NCBI GenBank assembly: GCA_963706685.1
Contig: CAVPMY010000005.1
Coordinates: 186,001 to 250,000 of the forward strand
Source: CADEEN01 sp963706685
GTDB taxonomy: Bacteria > Pseudomonadota > Gammaproteobacteria > Burkholderiales > Burkholderiaceae_C
DNA: 64,000 nucleotides
Reading direction: 5' to 3'
Every line of letters starts with the position of its first letter. Positions within the stretch are counted from its first letter, which is position 1. Positions 44,739-53,380 of the stretch are shown here, piece after piece. Under the pieces are notes generated by a model. The model worked only from the letters and a program-made list of their open reading frames with translations. It ran no database searches and was not told where the DNA came from. The translations under genes were made by a program, and so were the position numbers.

Positions 44739-45908
44739 ATGCCGCGTCTGCTTTGGCTGCTCTGCCTGGTCAACCTCATCATCGGCACCGGCGCCTTCGT
44801 GATCGGCGGCATCCTGACGCCGATTGCGCAGCAACTGGCCATCAGCGAGCCGACCGCCGGCCAGGCCATGACGGCGTACGCGTTGTCGACCGCGCTGTTG
44901 GCGCCCTTGGTGCTGCTGGCCACCGGCGGCTGGCAGCGCAAGCGCGCGCTGCTGCTGTCGCTGGCGCTGTTCACCCTGGGCAACCTGCTGTGTGCCGTCT
45001 CGACGTCGTTTGCCCTGCTGATCGCCGGCCGCGTCGTGATGGGCCTGGGTGCCGTGTTCACGCCGATCGCCGCCGGCATTGCCGTGGCCATCGTCGAGCC
45101 GGCACAGCGCGGCAAGGCGTTGGCGCTGACGTTTCTCGGCATCAGCCTGTCCTATGTCATCGGCGTGCCGCTCGGCTCCTGGCTCGGCCTGGCCTACGAA
45201 TGGCACACGCCGATCTGGGTGATCTCGGCGCTGAGCCTGCTCGCGCTCGTCGGCACCGCGCTGTGGGTGCCCAAGGACATCAAGGCACCAGGCGCGGCCT
45301 TTGCCGGCCTGCCGGCACTGCTGGTGCGGCGCGATGTGATTTCGGTGCTCGGCCTGACGCTGACCTACTTCATCGCCATCTTTGCCGTCTTCAGCTACAT
45401 CGGGCCGGTGCTGCAGGCGCTGACGCCGATGAGCGGCGAGCTGCAATCATTGACGCTGGCGCTGTTCGGCGTGTCAGGCGTCGCCGGCACGCTGCTCGGT
45501 GGCGCCGCCAATGATCGCTTTGGCGCCAGGCGCTCGCTGTTCGTGCAACTGACCGTGCTCGGGGCGACGATGGCGCTGCTGCCGTTGACCCAGGGCTCGT
45601 GGCCGGCGCTGATGACCACGCTCGTCGTCTGGGGCACCGCGGGCTTCGGCATGATGGTGCCGCAGCAGTCTCGCGTCGCCGCGCTCGCGCCCGCACAGGC
45701 GCCGATGCTGCTGTCGCTCAACACCTCGATGCTCTACCTCGGCACAGCGGCCGGCGCCGTCGTCGGCGGCGCGTTTGCCGCCCGTCACGGCTTTGCGCAG
45801 CTGGGCTGGGTGGGCGTGCCGTTTGTCGCATTCGGCCTTGCAATCCTCTGGGCCGTCCATACTTCAAGCCCTGCGGTCACCATCGATCGCAAGCAGAACG
45901 CTGCATGA
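44739..45908 (+). CDS. MFS transporter, DHA1 (AraJ/CmlA-like) drug or sugar efflux
   Basis: 389 residues with 12 hydrophobic segments. MFS motif A-like G-R-V-V-M-G-L-G-A at the loop after helix 3, and G-G-A-A-N-D-R-F-G-A-R-R-S-L at the loop between helices 8 and 9. Typical DHA1 start L-L-C-L-V-N-L-I-I-G-T-G-A-F-V-I-G-G-I-L. Divergent from ettA with about 80 bases between. Substrate unknown; drug, sugar or metabolite export. Confidence 0.88.
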   Translation: MPRLLWLLCLVNLIIGTGAFVIGGILTPIAQQLAISEPTAGQAMTAYALSTALLAPLVLLATGGWQRKRALLLSLALFTLGNLLCAVSTSFALLIAGRVVMGLGAVFTPIAAGIAVAIVEPAQRGKALALTFLGISLSYVIGVPLGSWLGLAYEWHTPIWVISALSLLALVGTALWVPKDIKAPGAAFAGLPALLVRRDVISVLGLTLTYFIAIFAVFSYIGPVLQALTPMSGELQSLTLALFGVSGVAGTLLGGAANDRFGARRSLFVQLTVLGATMALLPLTQGSWPALMTTLVVWGTAGFGMMVPQQSRVAALAPAQAPMLLSLNTSMLYLGTAAGAVVGGAFAARHGFAQLGWVGVPFVAFGLAILWAVHTSSPAVTIDRKQNAA

Positions 45909-45969
45909 GCACCCGCCCGGCCGCTCCGAAGGGGGCTCGCACCGCAGTGTGCAACACGGAGGTTACCCA

Positions 45970-46383
45970 ATGAACACCAACACCTTGAGCACCGTGGACG
46001 TCAAGCCCGAACTGGTCCGTACGCTGCACATCATCTATGCGCTGCACGCACTGGGCCTCGTCCTCGGCGCCTTCGGCGCAGCCAGCGTCATCGGCTCGTT
46101 CCTGTTCGGCTGGCCGTCGATCATTGCGGTGATCGTCAGCTACATCTACCGCGGCGACGCCCGCGGCACCTGGCTCGAATCGCACTTCAGCTGGGCGATC
46201 CGCACCTTCTGGTACGCCCTCATCTGGGCCGTGCTGGTGGCCCTGATTTCGCTGCCGCTGACGCTGGTGGTCATCGGCTTCGGCACCTGGATCGTCGGCC
46301 TGTTCATCCTCGGCCTGTGGGCGATCTACCGCGTGACACGGGGTTGGATGCGATTGAACAGCCGTCAGGCCATGCCGCAATAA
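45970..46383 (+). CDS. DUF4870-like small membrane protein
   Basis: 137 residues. Three or four hydrophobic helices (about 18-50, 73-105 and 108-122), with S-Y-I-Y-R-G-D-A-R-G-T-W-L-E-S-H between them. This fits DUF4870-type membrane proteins. ATG with GGAGG eight bases upstream (ACGGAGGTTACCCA), a strong ribosome site. Located 61 bases after the MFS gene. Function unknown. Confidence 0.8.
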   Translation: MNTNTLSTVDVKPELVRTLHIIYALHALGLVLGAFGAASVIGSFLFGWPSIIAVIVSYIYRGDARGTWLESHFSWAIRTFWYALIWAVLVALISLPLTLVVIGFGTWIVGLFILGLWAIYRVTRGWMRLNSRQAMPQ

Positions 46384-46390
46384 GTCGCAG

Positions 46391-46425
46391 GAACGCGGCG
46401 GGCGAAACCCCGCCGCGTTCTGTCG
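46391..46425 (+). terminator. Hairpin terminator after the DUF4870 gene
   Basis: A 12-bp stem GAACGCGGCGGG / CCCGCCGCGTTC with loop CGAAAC, followed by TGTCG. Strong GC stem with a weak T-tract. Separates the MFS/DUF4870 genes from rhlE. Confidence 0.75.
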
Positions 46426-46567
46426 CAGCGCAAGCCGGTACAATGCGCCGGTCGCGCGAACACCAGTCATCGCGCCGCAGTCGATTCCGACTTCCACTTT
46501 GCCCTCGCGCCTACCCGACTGGTGCACCCGCAACGGGTGACAGCAGGCCGCGAACGACAACCACAAC

Positions 46568-47944
46568 ATGAACTTCACTGACCTCGGCCTGGCCGAGCCG
46601 CTCGTGCGCGCCGTGCGCGAACACGGCTACGAAATTCCGACCCCGATCCAGACACAAGCCATTCCCGCCGTCCTGAAAGGCGGCGACCTGTTGGCCGGCG
46701 CACAGACCGGCACCGGCAAGACGGCAGGTTTCGTGCTGCCGATGTTGCAGCGCCTGATGGGAGAGCCGCACAAGAAAGACGCACGCGGCCGCATCGCCAT
46801 CCGTGCGCTGATCCTGACACCGACACGCGAACTCGCGGCGCAGGTCGAAGAGAGCGTGCGCACCTATGGCAAGCATGTGCCGCTGACGTCGATGGTGATG
46901 TTTGGCGGCGTCGGCATGCAGCCGCAGATCGACAAGCTGCGCCGCGGCGTCGACATCCTGGTGGCCACCCCCGGCCGCCTGCTCGACCACCACGGCCAGC
47001 GCACGCTCGACCTCTCACATGTCGAAATCTTCGTCCTCGACGAAGCCGACCGCATGCTCGACATGGGCTTCATCCACGACATCAAGAAGGTGCTGGCCAT
47101 CGTACCGGCCAAGAAGCAGAGCCTGCTGTTCAGCGCCACGTTCAGCGACGAGATCAAGGCCCTGGCCGACCGTCTGCTCAATGCACCGGCATTGATCGAA
47201 GTGGCGCGGCGCAACGCCACTGCTGAAAACATCGCGCAAAAAATCCATCCGGTGTCGCGCGACAAGAAGAAGGAGTTGCTGGCGCATCTCATCAAGCAAG
47301 GCGACTGGCACCAGGTGCTCGTCTTCACGCGCATGAAGCATGGCGCGAACCGCCTGGCCGACTACTTGAACGACAACGGCATCGGCGCGATGGCGATCCA
47401 CGGCAACAAAAGCCAGACCGCGCGCACCAAGGCGCTGGCCGAGTTCAAGACCGGCAAGCTGCCGGTGCTCGTCGCCACCGACATCGCCGCCCGCGGCATC
47501 GACATCGACCAGCTGCCGCATGTCGTCAACTTCGAGTTGCCCAACGTGCCCGAAGACTATGTGCACCGCATCGGCCGCACCGGCCGCGCCGGCGCACAAG
47601 GCGAAGCAATTTCGCTGGTCTGCCTCGATGAAGAAATCTTCCTGCGCGACATCGAAAGACTCATCAAGCGCAGCATCCCGAGCCAGCCGGTACCCGGCTT
47701 CGAAGCGCCGGCCCATGAAAAGGCCGAGCCGATCGTGCTCGGCCGCATGACCATCGGCATTGGCGGCACCAAGCGCCATGGCGGCGGCGGCGGCGGTGGT
47801 GGTGGTGGCCGTGGCCGCAGCAGCGCACCGCGCGGCGGCGGCAACAGCAGCGGCAACGCCGGCCGCGCACCCGCGCGCCCAGGCGGCGGTGGCCGCAGCG
47901 CTGGCGCGGGACAAGGCAACGGGCCGCGCCGCAGCGGCCGCTGA
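46568..47944 (+). CDS. rhlE: DEAD-box RNA helicase RhlE
   Basis: 458 residues. All DEAD motifs: P-T-P-I-Q (Q motif), A-Q-T-G-T-G-K-T (I), P-T-R-E-L (Ia), D-E-A-D (II), S-A-T (III), A-R-G-I-D (V) and H-R-I-G-R-T-G-R (VI). The C-terminal 80 residues are Gly/Arg-rich with a His-Gly run (G-G-G-G-G-G-G-G-R-G-R), as in RhlE proteins, and likely bind RNA. The 180-base upstream leader contains no gene and may form the cold-type 5' UTR, but I see no specific element. Confidence 0.94.
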   Translation: MNFTDLGLAEPLVRAVREHGYEIPTPIQTQAIPAVLKGGDLLAGAQTGTGKTAGFVLPMLQRLMGEPHKKDARGRIAIRALILTPTRELAAQVEESVRTYGKHVPLTSMVMFGGVGMQPQIDKLRRGVDILVATPGRLLDHHGQRTLDLSHVEIFVLDEADRMLDMGFIHDIKKVLAIVPAKKQSLLFSATFSDEIKALADRLLNAPALIEVARRNATAENIAQKIHPVSRDKKKELLAHLIKQGDWHQVLVFTRMKHGANRLADYLNDNGIGAMAIHGNKSQTARTKALAEFKTGKLPVLVATDIAARGIDIDQLPHVVNFELPNVPEDYVHRIGRTGRAGAQGEAISLVCLDEEIFLRDIERLIKRSIPSQPVPGFEAPAHEKAEPIVLGRMTIGIGGTKRHGGGGGGGGGGRGRSSAPRGGGNSSGNAGRAPARPGGGGRSAGAGQGNGPRRSGR

Positions 47945-48029
47945 AGAAGGCCGTTGGGGCGGCGTCGACACAACGTCCGCCCTTGTTCAAGCGCAATCGG
48001 CGCACGCGTCGGCGCGCCACAATGGGCCG

Positions 48030-48704
48030 ATGAAAGCACGCGCCCGCACGGCCCTCGTGGTCGGCGCCAGCGGCCTCGTCGGTCGCGAACTGCTGCGCCA
48101 GCTCACCGCGCCCGCCAGCGGGACCCAGAGCGTGCACGCCCTCGTGCGGCGAGCGCTCGAACCGGCCATCGACGGTGTGCAGCTTCATGTCGTCGATTTC
48201 TCGCAGCTGCCGTCATCGCTGCCCGCTGCCGACGACCTGTACTGCGCGCTCGGCACGACGATCAAGGTCGCCGGCTCCAAGCCAGCGTTTCGCGCCGTTG
48301 ACTTCGATGCCGTTGTCGACAGTGCGCGTGCCGCGCAGGCCGCGGGGGTGCGGCGCATGGCCGTGGTCTCGGCGCTCGGTGCCGACGCAAGTTCGCGCGT
48401 CTTCTACAACCAGGTCAAGGGTGAGATGGAAGCCGCATTGCGCGCCTTGCACTTCGAGCGCCTCGTCATCGCCCGGCCGTCGCTGCTGGCCGGCGCACGC
48501 GAGGCGTTGGGGCAGGCGCCGCGGCGGGCCGAGCAACTGTCGCTGAGGTTGCTGCGGCCGATCGGCAGCTTGTTGCCGGCATCGGTGCGGCCCATCGAGG
48601 CCGCCGTGGTCGCGCGCGCGATGATCGTCGCGCTCAACGCCGATGGACCCGCCGCGCAGGTCATCGAGTCGGACGCCCTGCAACAACTGGGTACTCGACA
48701 GTGA
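48030..48704 (+). CDS. NAD(P)-binding Rossmann protein, atypical short-chain dehydrogenase-like
   Basis: 224 residues. Dinucleotide loop V-V-G-A-S-G-L-V-G-R-E-L-L-R-Q-L, then D-D-L-Y-C-A-L-G-T-T-I-K-V-A-G-S and Y-N-Q-V-K-G-E-M-E (Tyr-x3-Lys-like). Resembles the NAD(P)-binding/HTATIP2-like group. Stop overlaps the GTG start of the MBL gene (GTGA). Four genes from here to 52333 overlap or nearly so, hence one operon. Substrate unknown. Confidence 0.85.
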   Translation: MKARARTALVVGASGLVGRELLRQLTAPASGTQSVHALVRRALEPAIDGVQLHVVDFSQLPSSLPAADDLYCALGTTIKVAGSKPAFRAVDFDAVVDSARAAQAAGVRRMAVVSALGADASSRVFYNQVKGEMEAALRALHFERLVIARPSLLAGAREALGQAPRRAEQLSLRLLRPIGSLLPASVRPIEAAVVARAMIVALNADGPAAQVIESDALQQLGTRQ

Positions 48705-50059
48705 AGCTCACCAGCTTCGGCGCCGCCGACGGCGTCACCGGATCCAAGCACCTCGTCGAGGTGGGCGGCAGCCGCATCCTGCTCGACTGCGGCCTTTTCC
48801 AGGGCCTGAAGCTGCACCGCGAGCGCAATTGGCAGGCGCTGCCGATCGATGTGCACGGCATCGACGCCGTGGTGCTCAGCCACGCCCATCTCGACCACAG
48901 CGGCTGGTTGCCGGTGCTGGTCAAGCACGGCTATCGCGGCCCCGTCTTCACCAACGCGGCGACGCGCGACCTGTGCGCGGTACTGCTGGCCGACAGCGCA
49001 CACCTGCAGGAAGAGGACGCGCGCCGCGCCAACCGCTACGGCAGCGCCTCGCACAAGCCGGCGTTGCCGCTGTACACCAAGGCCGACGCCGCGCGTGCGG
49101 TGGCGCGCATCACGGCGCTGCCCTCGGGCCGCGGCGCCGAGGTCGGGCGTGTGCAGATCGGCTTCACGCCGGTCGGCCATCTGCTCGGCGCCAGCGCAGT
49201 CACGCTGACCGTGGGCCGCGAGCACGTCGTCTATTCGGGCGACCTGGGCCGCAGCAACGACCTGTTGCTGCCGGCGCCGCAAGCGGTTCGCGCCGCCAGC
49301 GTGCTGCTCATCGAGGCCACCTACGGCAACCGAACACATCCGCACGAAGACGTGCAGATGCGACTGGGCGAGATCATCCGCCGCACCATCGGCCGTGGCG
49401 GCTCGGTGCTGCTGCCCTCCTTTGCCGTCGGCCGCGCGCAAGCGCTGTTGCTGGTGCTGCAGCGCTTGCGCGCGGCCGGCGACATCCCGCACTCGTTGCC
49501 GATCCACCTCGACAGCCCGATGGCGATTGCGGCCACCGAGCTGACACTCAAGCACCGCAAGCTGCTGCGCGTCAGCCCGCGCGAGATTGCCAAGCTCAAG
49601 GACGGCGTGCGCTTCGTCGAAACCAGCGTGCAATCGCAGCGCCTGACGTCGCGCTCGCACTATCCGAGCGTCATCATCTCGGCCAGCGGCATGGCCACCG
49701 GCGGGCGGGTGCTGCATCACCTCAAGTCGCTGGCGCCCGACGAGCGCCATCATCTCGTCTTCCCCGGCTTCCAGGTTGCCGGCACGCGCGGCGCAAAGAT
49801 CCTTGCCGGCGCCAGCGAGGTCAAGATCTTCGGCGAGATGGTGCCGATCCGGGCCGAGGTCAGCCACCTCGAAGGCTTTTCCGGCCATGCCGATGCCGGC
49901 GAGCTGATGGCCTGGATGCAGCACGTCGAACGTGCGCCGCGCCATACCTTTGTCGTCCATGGCGACCCCGACGCCACCGACGCGCTGCGCTTTCGCATCG
50001 GCCATGAATTGGGTTGGCGAGCCAGCGTGCCGCCACACGCACAATCTGTCGATGCCTGA
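48701..50059 (+). CDS. MBL-fold beta-CASP RNA hydrolase
   Basis: 452 residues, GTG start. The metallo-beta-lactamase motif is S-H-A-H-L-D-H-S-G (about 62-70). It also has G-H-L-L-G-A-S, Y-S-G-D-L-G-R and the beta-CASP/RMMBL end with A-S-G-M-A-T-G-G-R-V-L-H-H-L and F-S-G-H-A-D. Resembles CPSF-100/Ysh1-like bacterial proteins with predicted RNA endonuclease or exonuclease activity. Overlaps both neighbours. Confidence 0.92.
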   Translation: MKLTSFGAADGVTGSKHLVEVGGSRILLDCGLFQGLKLHRERNWQALPIDVHGIDAVVLSHAHLDHSGWLPVLVKHGYRGPVFTNAATRDLCAVLLADSAHLQEEDARRANRYGSASHKPALPLYTKADAARAVARITALPSGRGAEVGRVQIGFTPVGHLLGASAVTLTVGREHVVYSGDLGRSNDLLLPAPQAVRAASVLLIEATYGNRTHPHEDVQMRLGEIIRRTIGRGGSVLLPSFAVGRAQALLLVLQRLRAAGDIPHSLPIHLDSPMAIAATELTLKHRKLLRVSPREIAKLKDGVRFVETSVQSQRLTSRSHYPSVIISASGMATGGRVLHHLKSLAPDERHHLVFPGFQVAGTRGAKILAGASEVKIFGEMVPIRAEVSHLEGFSGHADAGELMAWMQHVERAPRHTFVVHGDPDATDALRFRIGHELGWRASVPPHAQSVDA

Positions 50060-51329
50060 GGCGTGGATCGGCCTGGCCGTGGCCCTCGGCGTCGGCCTGC
50101 TGGTCGGCGTCGAGCGCGAGCGGCGCAAGGGCAGCGGACCGCAGCGCCAGGCAGCGGGGCTGCGCACGTTTGCGCTCGTCACCCTGGCGGGCGCGCTGGC
50201 GCAATCGTTGTCGCCGGGGCTGCTGGTGGCAATCGGCGCGTTGGCCGTGTCGGCCTTTGCGGTATTGGCGTACTGGCGCTCGGTGCGCGACCCGGATGCG
50301 CAGACCGACCCCGGCCTGACCACCGAGGTCGCACTGATCGTCGCCTACCTCGTCGGTGTGCAGTGCGCCGTGCAACCCGTGGTGGGCGCCGCCTGCGGTG
50401 CCGTGCTGGCCGCCTTGCTGGCCGCACGCGAGCGCATGCACCGTTTTGCCACCGAGTGGTTGACCGAGCAGGAGTTGCACGACGCCCTGGTGCTGGCCGG
50501 CGTGGCGCTGGTCGTGGTGCCGCTGGCGCCGCTCGAACCGCTGCCCGGGCTCGGTGGCCTGGCACCACGCACCGCGGCCTGGCTGGTGCTGTTGATTCTG
50601 TCGATCCAGGCCGCGGCGCACATCGCACGGCGTCTGCTCGGTGAGCGGCAGGCCCTGATGGCCTCGGGCCTGCTCGGCGGCTTTGTCTCCAGCACCGCCA
50701 CCATCGCCACACTGGGCGCACAGGCGCGAACGCAGGCGCTGCCGATGCAGCGCCGACTGGCCGGCGCAGCCAGCCTGTCGGGCGCCGCGACCTGGTTGCA
50801 GGCGCTCGCCATGGCAGCAGTCGCCAGTCCGGGGCTGTTGCCGCAATTGCTGCCGATGGCGGCGGCGGGCGCATTTGTGGCCCTGCTCGCGGGCACCTGG
50901 AACACACGAACGCGCGATGGCCAAGCGGTGCACGCGCAGCCGACCACACAGCGCCGCCCGTTGCGCCTGCGCGAAGCGCTGCTGGTGGCAACCCTGCTGC
51001 TGGCGGTGTCGATAGTCGTCGGCTGGCTGCGCAGCCGCTTCGGCATGCAAGGCCTGCTCGCCGGCAGCGCACTCGCTGCCCTGGCCGATGCGCACGCGCC
51101 GATCGCTGCGGCGTTCGGCCTGCAGGCGCAGGGCGTGATCGACACGCGCGAGGCACTGACGACCGTGTGGGTCGCTGTGTGCGTCAACAGCGTCAGCCGT
51201 GGTGTGGTCGCTATGGCAACCGGCGGCTCGGCCTACGGCGCGCAGGTCAGCGTCGCCTTGGGCGCATCGGCGATCGCGGGTGGACTCGGGTTGTGGGCCA
51301 GCGCCCGATTCCTGACACTCGGCGCATGA
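50052..51329 (+). CDS. DUF4010 (MgtC/SapB-related) membrane protein
   Basis: 425 residues with 10-12 hydrophobic helices. N-terminal L-G-V-G-L-L-V-G-V-E-R-E-R-R (the MgtC-like G-x-x-x-G-x-E-R-E-R signature) and A-G-L-R-T-F-A-L-V-T. The C-terminal half matches DUF4010 (L-L-G-G-F-V-S-S-T-A-T-I-A). Overlaps the MBL gene stop by 8 bases and the next gene by 4. MgtC-like proteins act in Mg2+ stress, but DUF4010 proteins are unstudied. Confidence 0.87.
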   Translation: MPEAWIGLAVALGVGLLVGVERERRKGSGPQRQAAGLRTFALVTLAGALAQSLSPGLLVAIGALAVSAFAVLAYWRSVRDPDAQTDPGLTTEVALIVAYLVGVQCAVQPVVGAACGAVLAALLAARERMHRFATEWLTEQELHDALVLAGVALVVVPLAPLEPLPGLGGLAPRTAAWLVLLILSIQAAAHIARRLLGERQALMASGLLGGFVSSTATIATLGAQARTQALPMQRRLAGAASLSGAATWLQALAMAAVASPGLLPQLLPMAAAGAFVALLAGTWNTRTRDGQAVHAQPTTQRRPLRLREALLVATLLLAVSIVVGWLRSRFGMQGLLAGSALAALADAHAPIAAAFGLQAQGVIDTREALTTVWVAVCVNSVSRGVVAMATGGSAYGAQVSVALGASAIAGGLGLWASARFLTLGA

Positions 51330-52333
51330 ACAACACCAACAATACTCAGGCATCAGCGCCTGCCACACTGGTGCTGGCCACCTGCAACACACTCAACCTG
51401 GCCAGCCCGGGGCGGCTGTTCTACGCCAACCAGGAGGCCTACAGCGCCGACGAATACAAGCGCAAGTGCGACTGGCTGGGATCGATGATCCGCCGGCTCA
51501 ATGCCGACGTCGTCGCCTTGCAGGAGGTCTGGGACGAGGCCGCGTTGCGTGACGCGGTGGGCGCCAGCGGCTTGCGCTACCCGCATGCCAGTGCGCCCGG
51601 CGCCGAGCAAGGCGCCAGCGGCACGCCGCGCGTCGGCCTGGTGACACGCTGGCCGGTGGCCGACGTGCAGTCACACCACCTGTTCGACGCGGCGCAAGTC
51701 GTCGTCGTGCCCGAACTCGGCGAACACCGCGCCTTCGAGCGGCCGATCCTCGAAGCGCTGATCGACATGCCCAGCGGCCGCGGCACGATGCGCGTGCTCG
51801 TCGCTCACCTGAAAAGCAAGCGGCCCAAGTTCCTGCAGAACGAGGCCGGCGAGGTCATCGAAGACCGCGACGACCCGGCGGTGATCGCGCGTGCGACGCT
51901 GCGCTCGCTGGTCATGCGTGCCGCCGAATGCGCCGCCTTGCGCCAGATCGTGCACGCGCGTCTGGCGCGCACCCGCGAGCCGCTGGTGCTGATGGGCGAT
52001 TTGAACGACAGCCCGCATGCCGTGACGACGCAGATGGTGGCGGCCACGCAGGCCGTGGCCTACGACCGCGGCGCGCGCGACACGGCACTGTTCCATGCCA
52101 GCGACGTGCAAAGCGACGCCACCATCCGCCGCGACGTCGCCTACTCCCACGTCTACCAGGGCTGGCCGGACGTGTTGGACCAGATCTGGGTGTCCGAGGA
52201 GTTCGTTGCCAGCAGCCGCTTTGCGATCGGCGACGTGCGGCGCGTCGAGTACTTCAACGATCACCTGCACGAGGGACGCGACCGCGTGCGCTCGGATCAC
52301 GGCCTCGTGCGCTCGCTGGTCCTGCTGCGCTGA
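51326..52333 (+). CDS. Endonuclease/exonuclease/phosphatase family protein
   Basis: 335 residues. EEP fold: A-T-C-N-T-L-N-L near the N-terminus, L-Q-E-V-W-D-E (catalytic Glu), V-A-H-L-K-S-K, L-M-G-D-L-N-D-S-P (Asp/Asn pair) and R-S-D-H-G-L-V (catalytic His). No signal peptide. DNase, phosphodiesterase or phosphatase activity are all possible. Last gene of the four-gene cluster beginning with the NAD(P)-binding gene. Confidence 0.9.
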   Translation: MNNTNNTQASAPATLVLATCNTLNLASPGRLFYANQEAYSADEYKRKCDWLGSMIRRLNADVVALQEVWDEAALRDAVGASGLRYPHASAPGAEQGASGTPRVGLVTRWPVADVQSHHLFDAAQVVVVPELGEHRAFERPILEALIDMPSGRGTMRVLVAHLKSKRPKFLQNEAGEVIEDRDDPAVIARATLRSLVMRAAECAALRQIVHARLARTREPLVLMGDLNDSPHAVTTQMVAATQAVAYDRGARDTALFHASDVQSDATIRRDVAYSHVYQGWPDVLDQIWVSEEFVASSRFAIGDVRRVEYFNDHLHEGRDRVRSDHGLVRSLVLLR

Positions 52334-52423
52334 CATCAACGCTTGCATTTTGTAGTACCTGCTCACAACAGGGGCAGCCCCTGAGGCCTAGTCTCGGGCA
52401 CCGCTGTGACGAGGCTCACGATC

Positions 52424-52915
52424 ATGGGGCACGGTCTTCTGACCACACGCTGGGAAGGTACGCAACTGGTCGTGCGTCGCAACCACGAGGTGGTTGATCG
52501 CATCCCCGCCGCTGGCATCGAGCGCGTGATCCTGGTCTGCGACGCGGGCGACACGCCGGCCGATCTGGCCTTCGCGGTCATCGAAACCGCCGCCGACCAT
52601 GTGCTGTTGCCGGCTGCCAGCGGCATTGCTGCCCGTGTGTACTTCGAGCGTCAGCCCTACTGGACCGAGCGCTCCTGCATTTACTGGGTGACCGGCCGGC
52701 ATGTGCCGCTGCCGCGCCGCCTGTGTACCGGCCTCTGGCTGCTGCGCAGCCATCGCCCGGCCTTCCTGCGCATGCCGGCGAGCGAGCTGGCGCCGCTGAT
52801 CGAACAGTGGCCGTTGCAAGGTCCGCAAACCTGGGAACAGCGCCGGTGGTCAAGACAGGCCAGTGGCCGGCGTCTGGCGTCAGCGGCCGGCAACAGCGCC
52901 CCGCGCGCCTCCTGA
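52424..52915 (+). CDS. Conserved-looking hypothetical protein
   Basis: 163 residues, no signal peptide and no domain recognised. N-terminus M-G-H-G-L-L-T-T-R-W-E-G-T-Q-L-V-V-R-R; mid part L-L-P-A-A-S-G-I-A-A-R-V-Y-F-E-R-Q-P-Y-W-T-E-R; basic C-terminus. ATG 52424 preferred because GAGG lies 9 bases upstream; a GTG at 52406 in the same frame is possible. Stand-alone gene followed by a hairpin terminator. Confidence 0.65.
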   Translation: MGHGLLTTRWEGTQLVVRRNHEVVDRIPAAGIERVILVCDAGDTPADLAFAVIETAADHVLLPAASGIAARVYFERQPYWTERSCIYWVTGRHVPLPRRLCTGLWLLRSHRPAFLRMPASELAPLIEQWPLQGPQTWEQRRWSRQASGRRLASAAGNSAPRAS

Positions 52916-52928
52916 GGTCGTAAGCGAA

Positions 52929-52951
52929 AAACCCGGCCTCGAGCCGGGTTT
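52929..52951. terminator. Symmetric hairpin terminator between convergent genes
   Basis: AAACCCGGC / GCCGGGTTT, 9-bp stem with loop CTCGA. A-tract upstream and T-tract downstream make it work in both directions, for the hypothetical gene and for the Lys-rich exported-protein gene. Confidence 0.85.
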
Positions 52952-52970
52952 GCGTTGGCGCCGGAAGGGC

Positions 52971-53285
52971 TCAAACCTTCTTTTCTTCCTTCATTTCCTT
53001 GGCCTTCTTGGCCTTCTTGTCCTTCTTGGTCTTCTTGGCGACGGCCTTCTTGTCGGCCTTCATGTCGTCGGACTTGGTGGCCATCGGCTTGGCTTCGGCC
53101 TTCTTCTCTTCGGCCTTCATCGGCGCCGCGGTGGCGGCAGCCGGGGTGGCGGCAGCCGGGGCAGCGGCAGGTGCCGGGGTCGCAGCAGCAGCCGGCGTGG
53201 CAGGAGTGGCAGCGGGAGCGGCGGTCTGGGCAGAAGCAGCAGCGGCAAACGCCAGGGCAGCCAGTGCGGTCAGGAGCTTGTTCAT
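52971..53285 (-). CDS. Exported Ala/Pro/Lys-rich low-complexity protein
   Basis: 104 residues. Signal peptide ends ASA-QTA. Residues about 20-55 are Ala/Pro/Thr only (A-A-T-P-A repeats). From about 55 on the chain is Lys/Glu/Met-rich (K-A-E-E-K-K, K-K-T-K-K-D-K-K-A-K-K-A-K) and strongly basic. Looks like a disordered, histone-H1-like or metal-/polyanion-binding periplasmic protein. No domain; ribosome site is weak. Confidence 0.6.
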   Translation of the reverse strand: MNKLLTALAALAFAAAASAQTAAPAATPATPAAAATPAPAAAPAAATPAAATAAPMKAEEKKAEAKPMATKSDDMKADKKAVAKKTKKDKKAKKAKEMKEEKKV

Positions 53286-53380
53286 TGGGGGTCGATCGAT
53301 AGATGAGCGGGATTGCTCGCGCTCCACAACGAAAAAGTTCCCACCCGGTTGACTGGCACTTACCCGAATCTACCGGCCCG

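Noticed and set aside
47760..47940. Gly-rich coding repeats as a DNA repeat element
   Set aside because: They encode the RGG-like tail of RhlE and are in frame with it.
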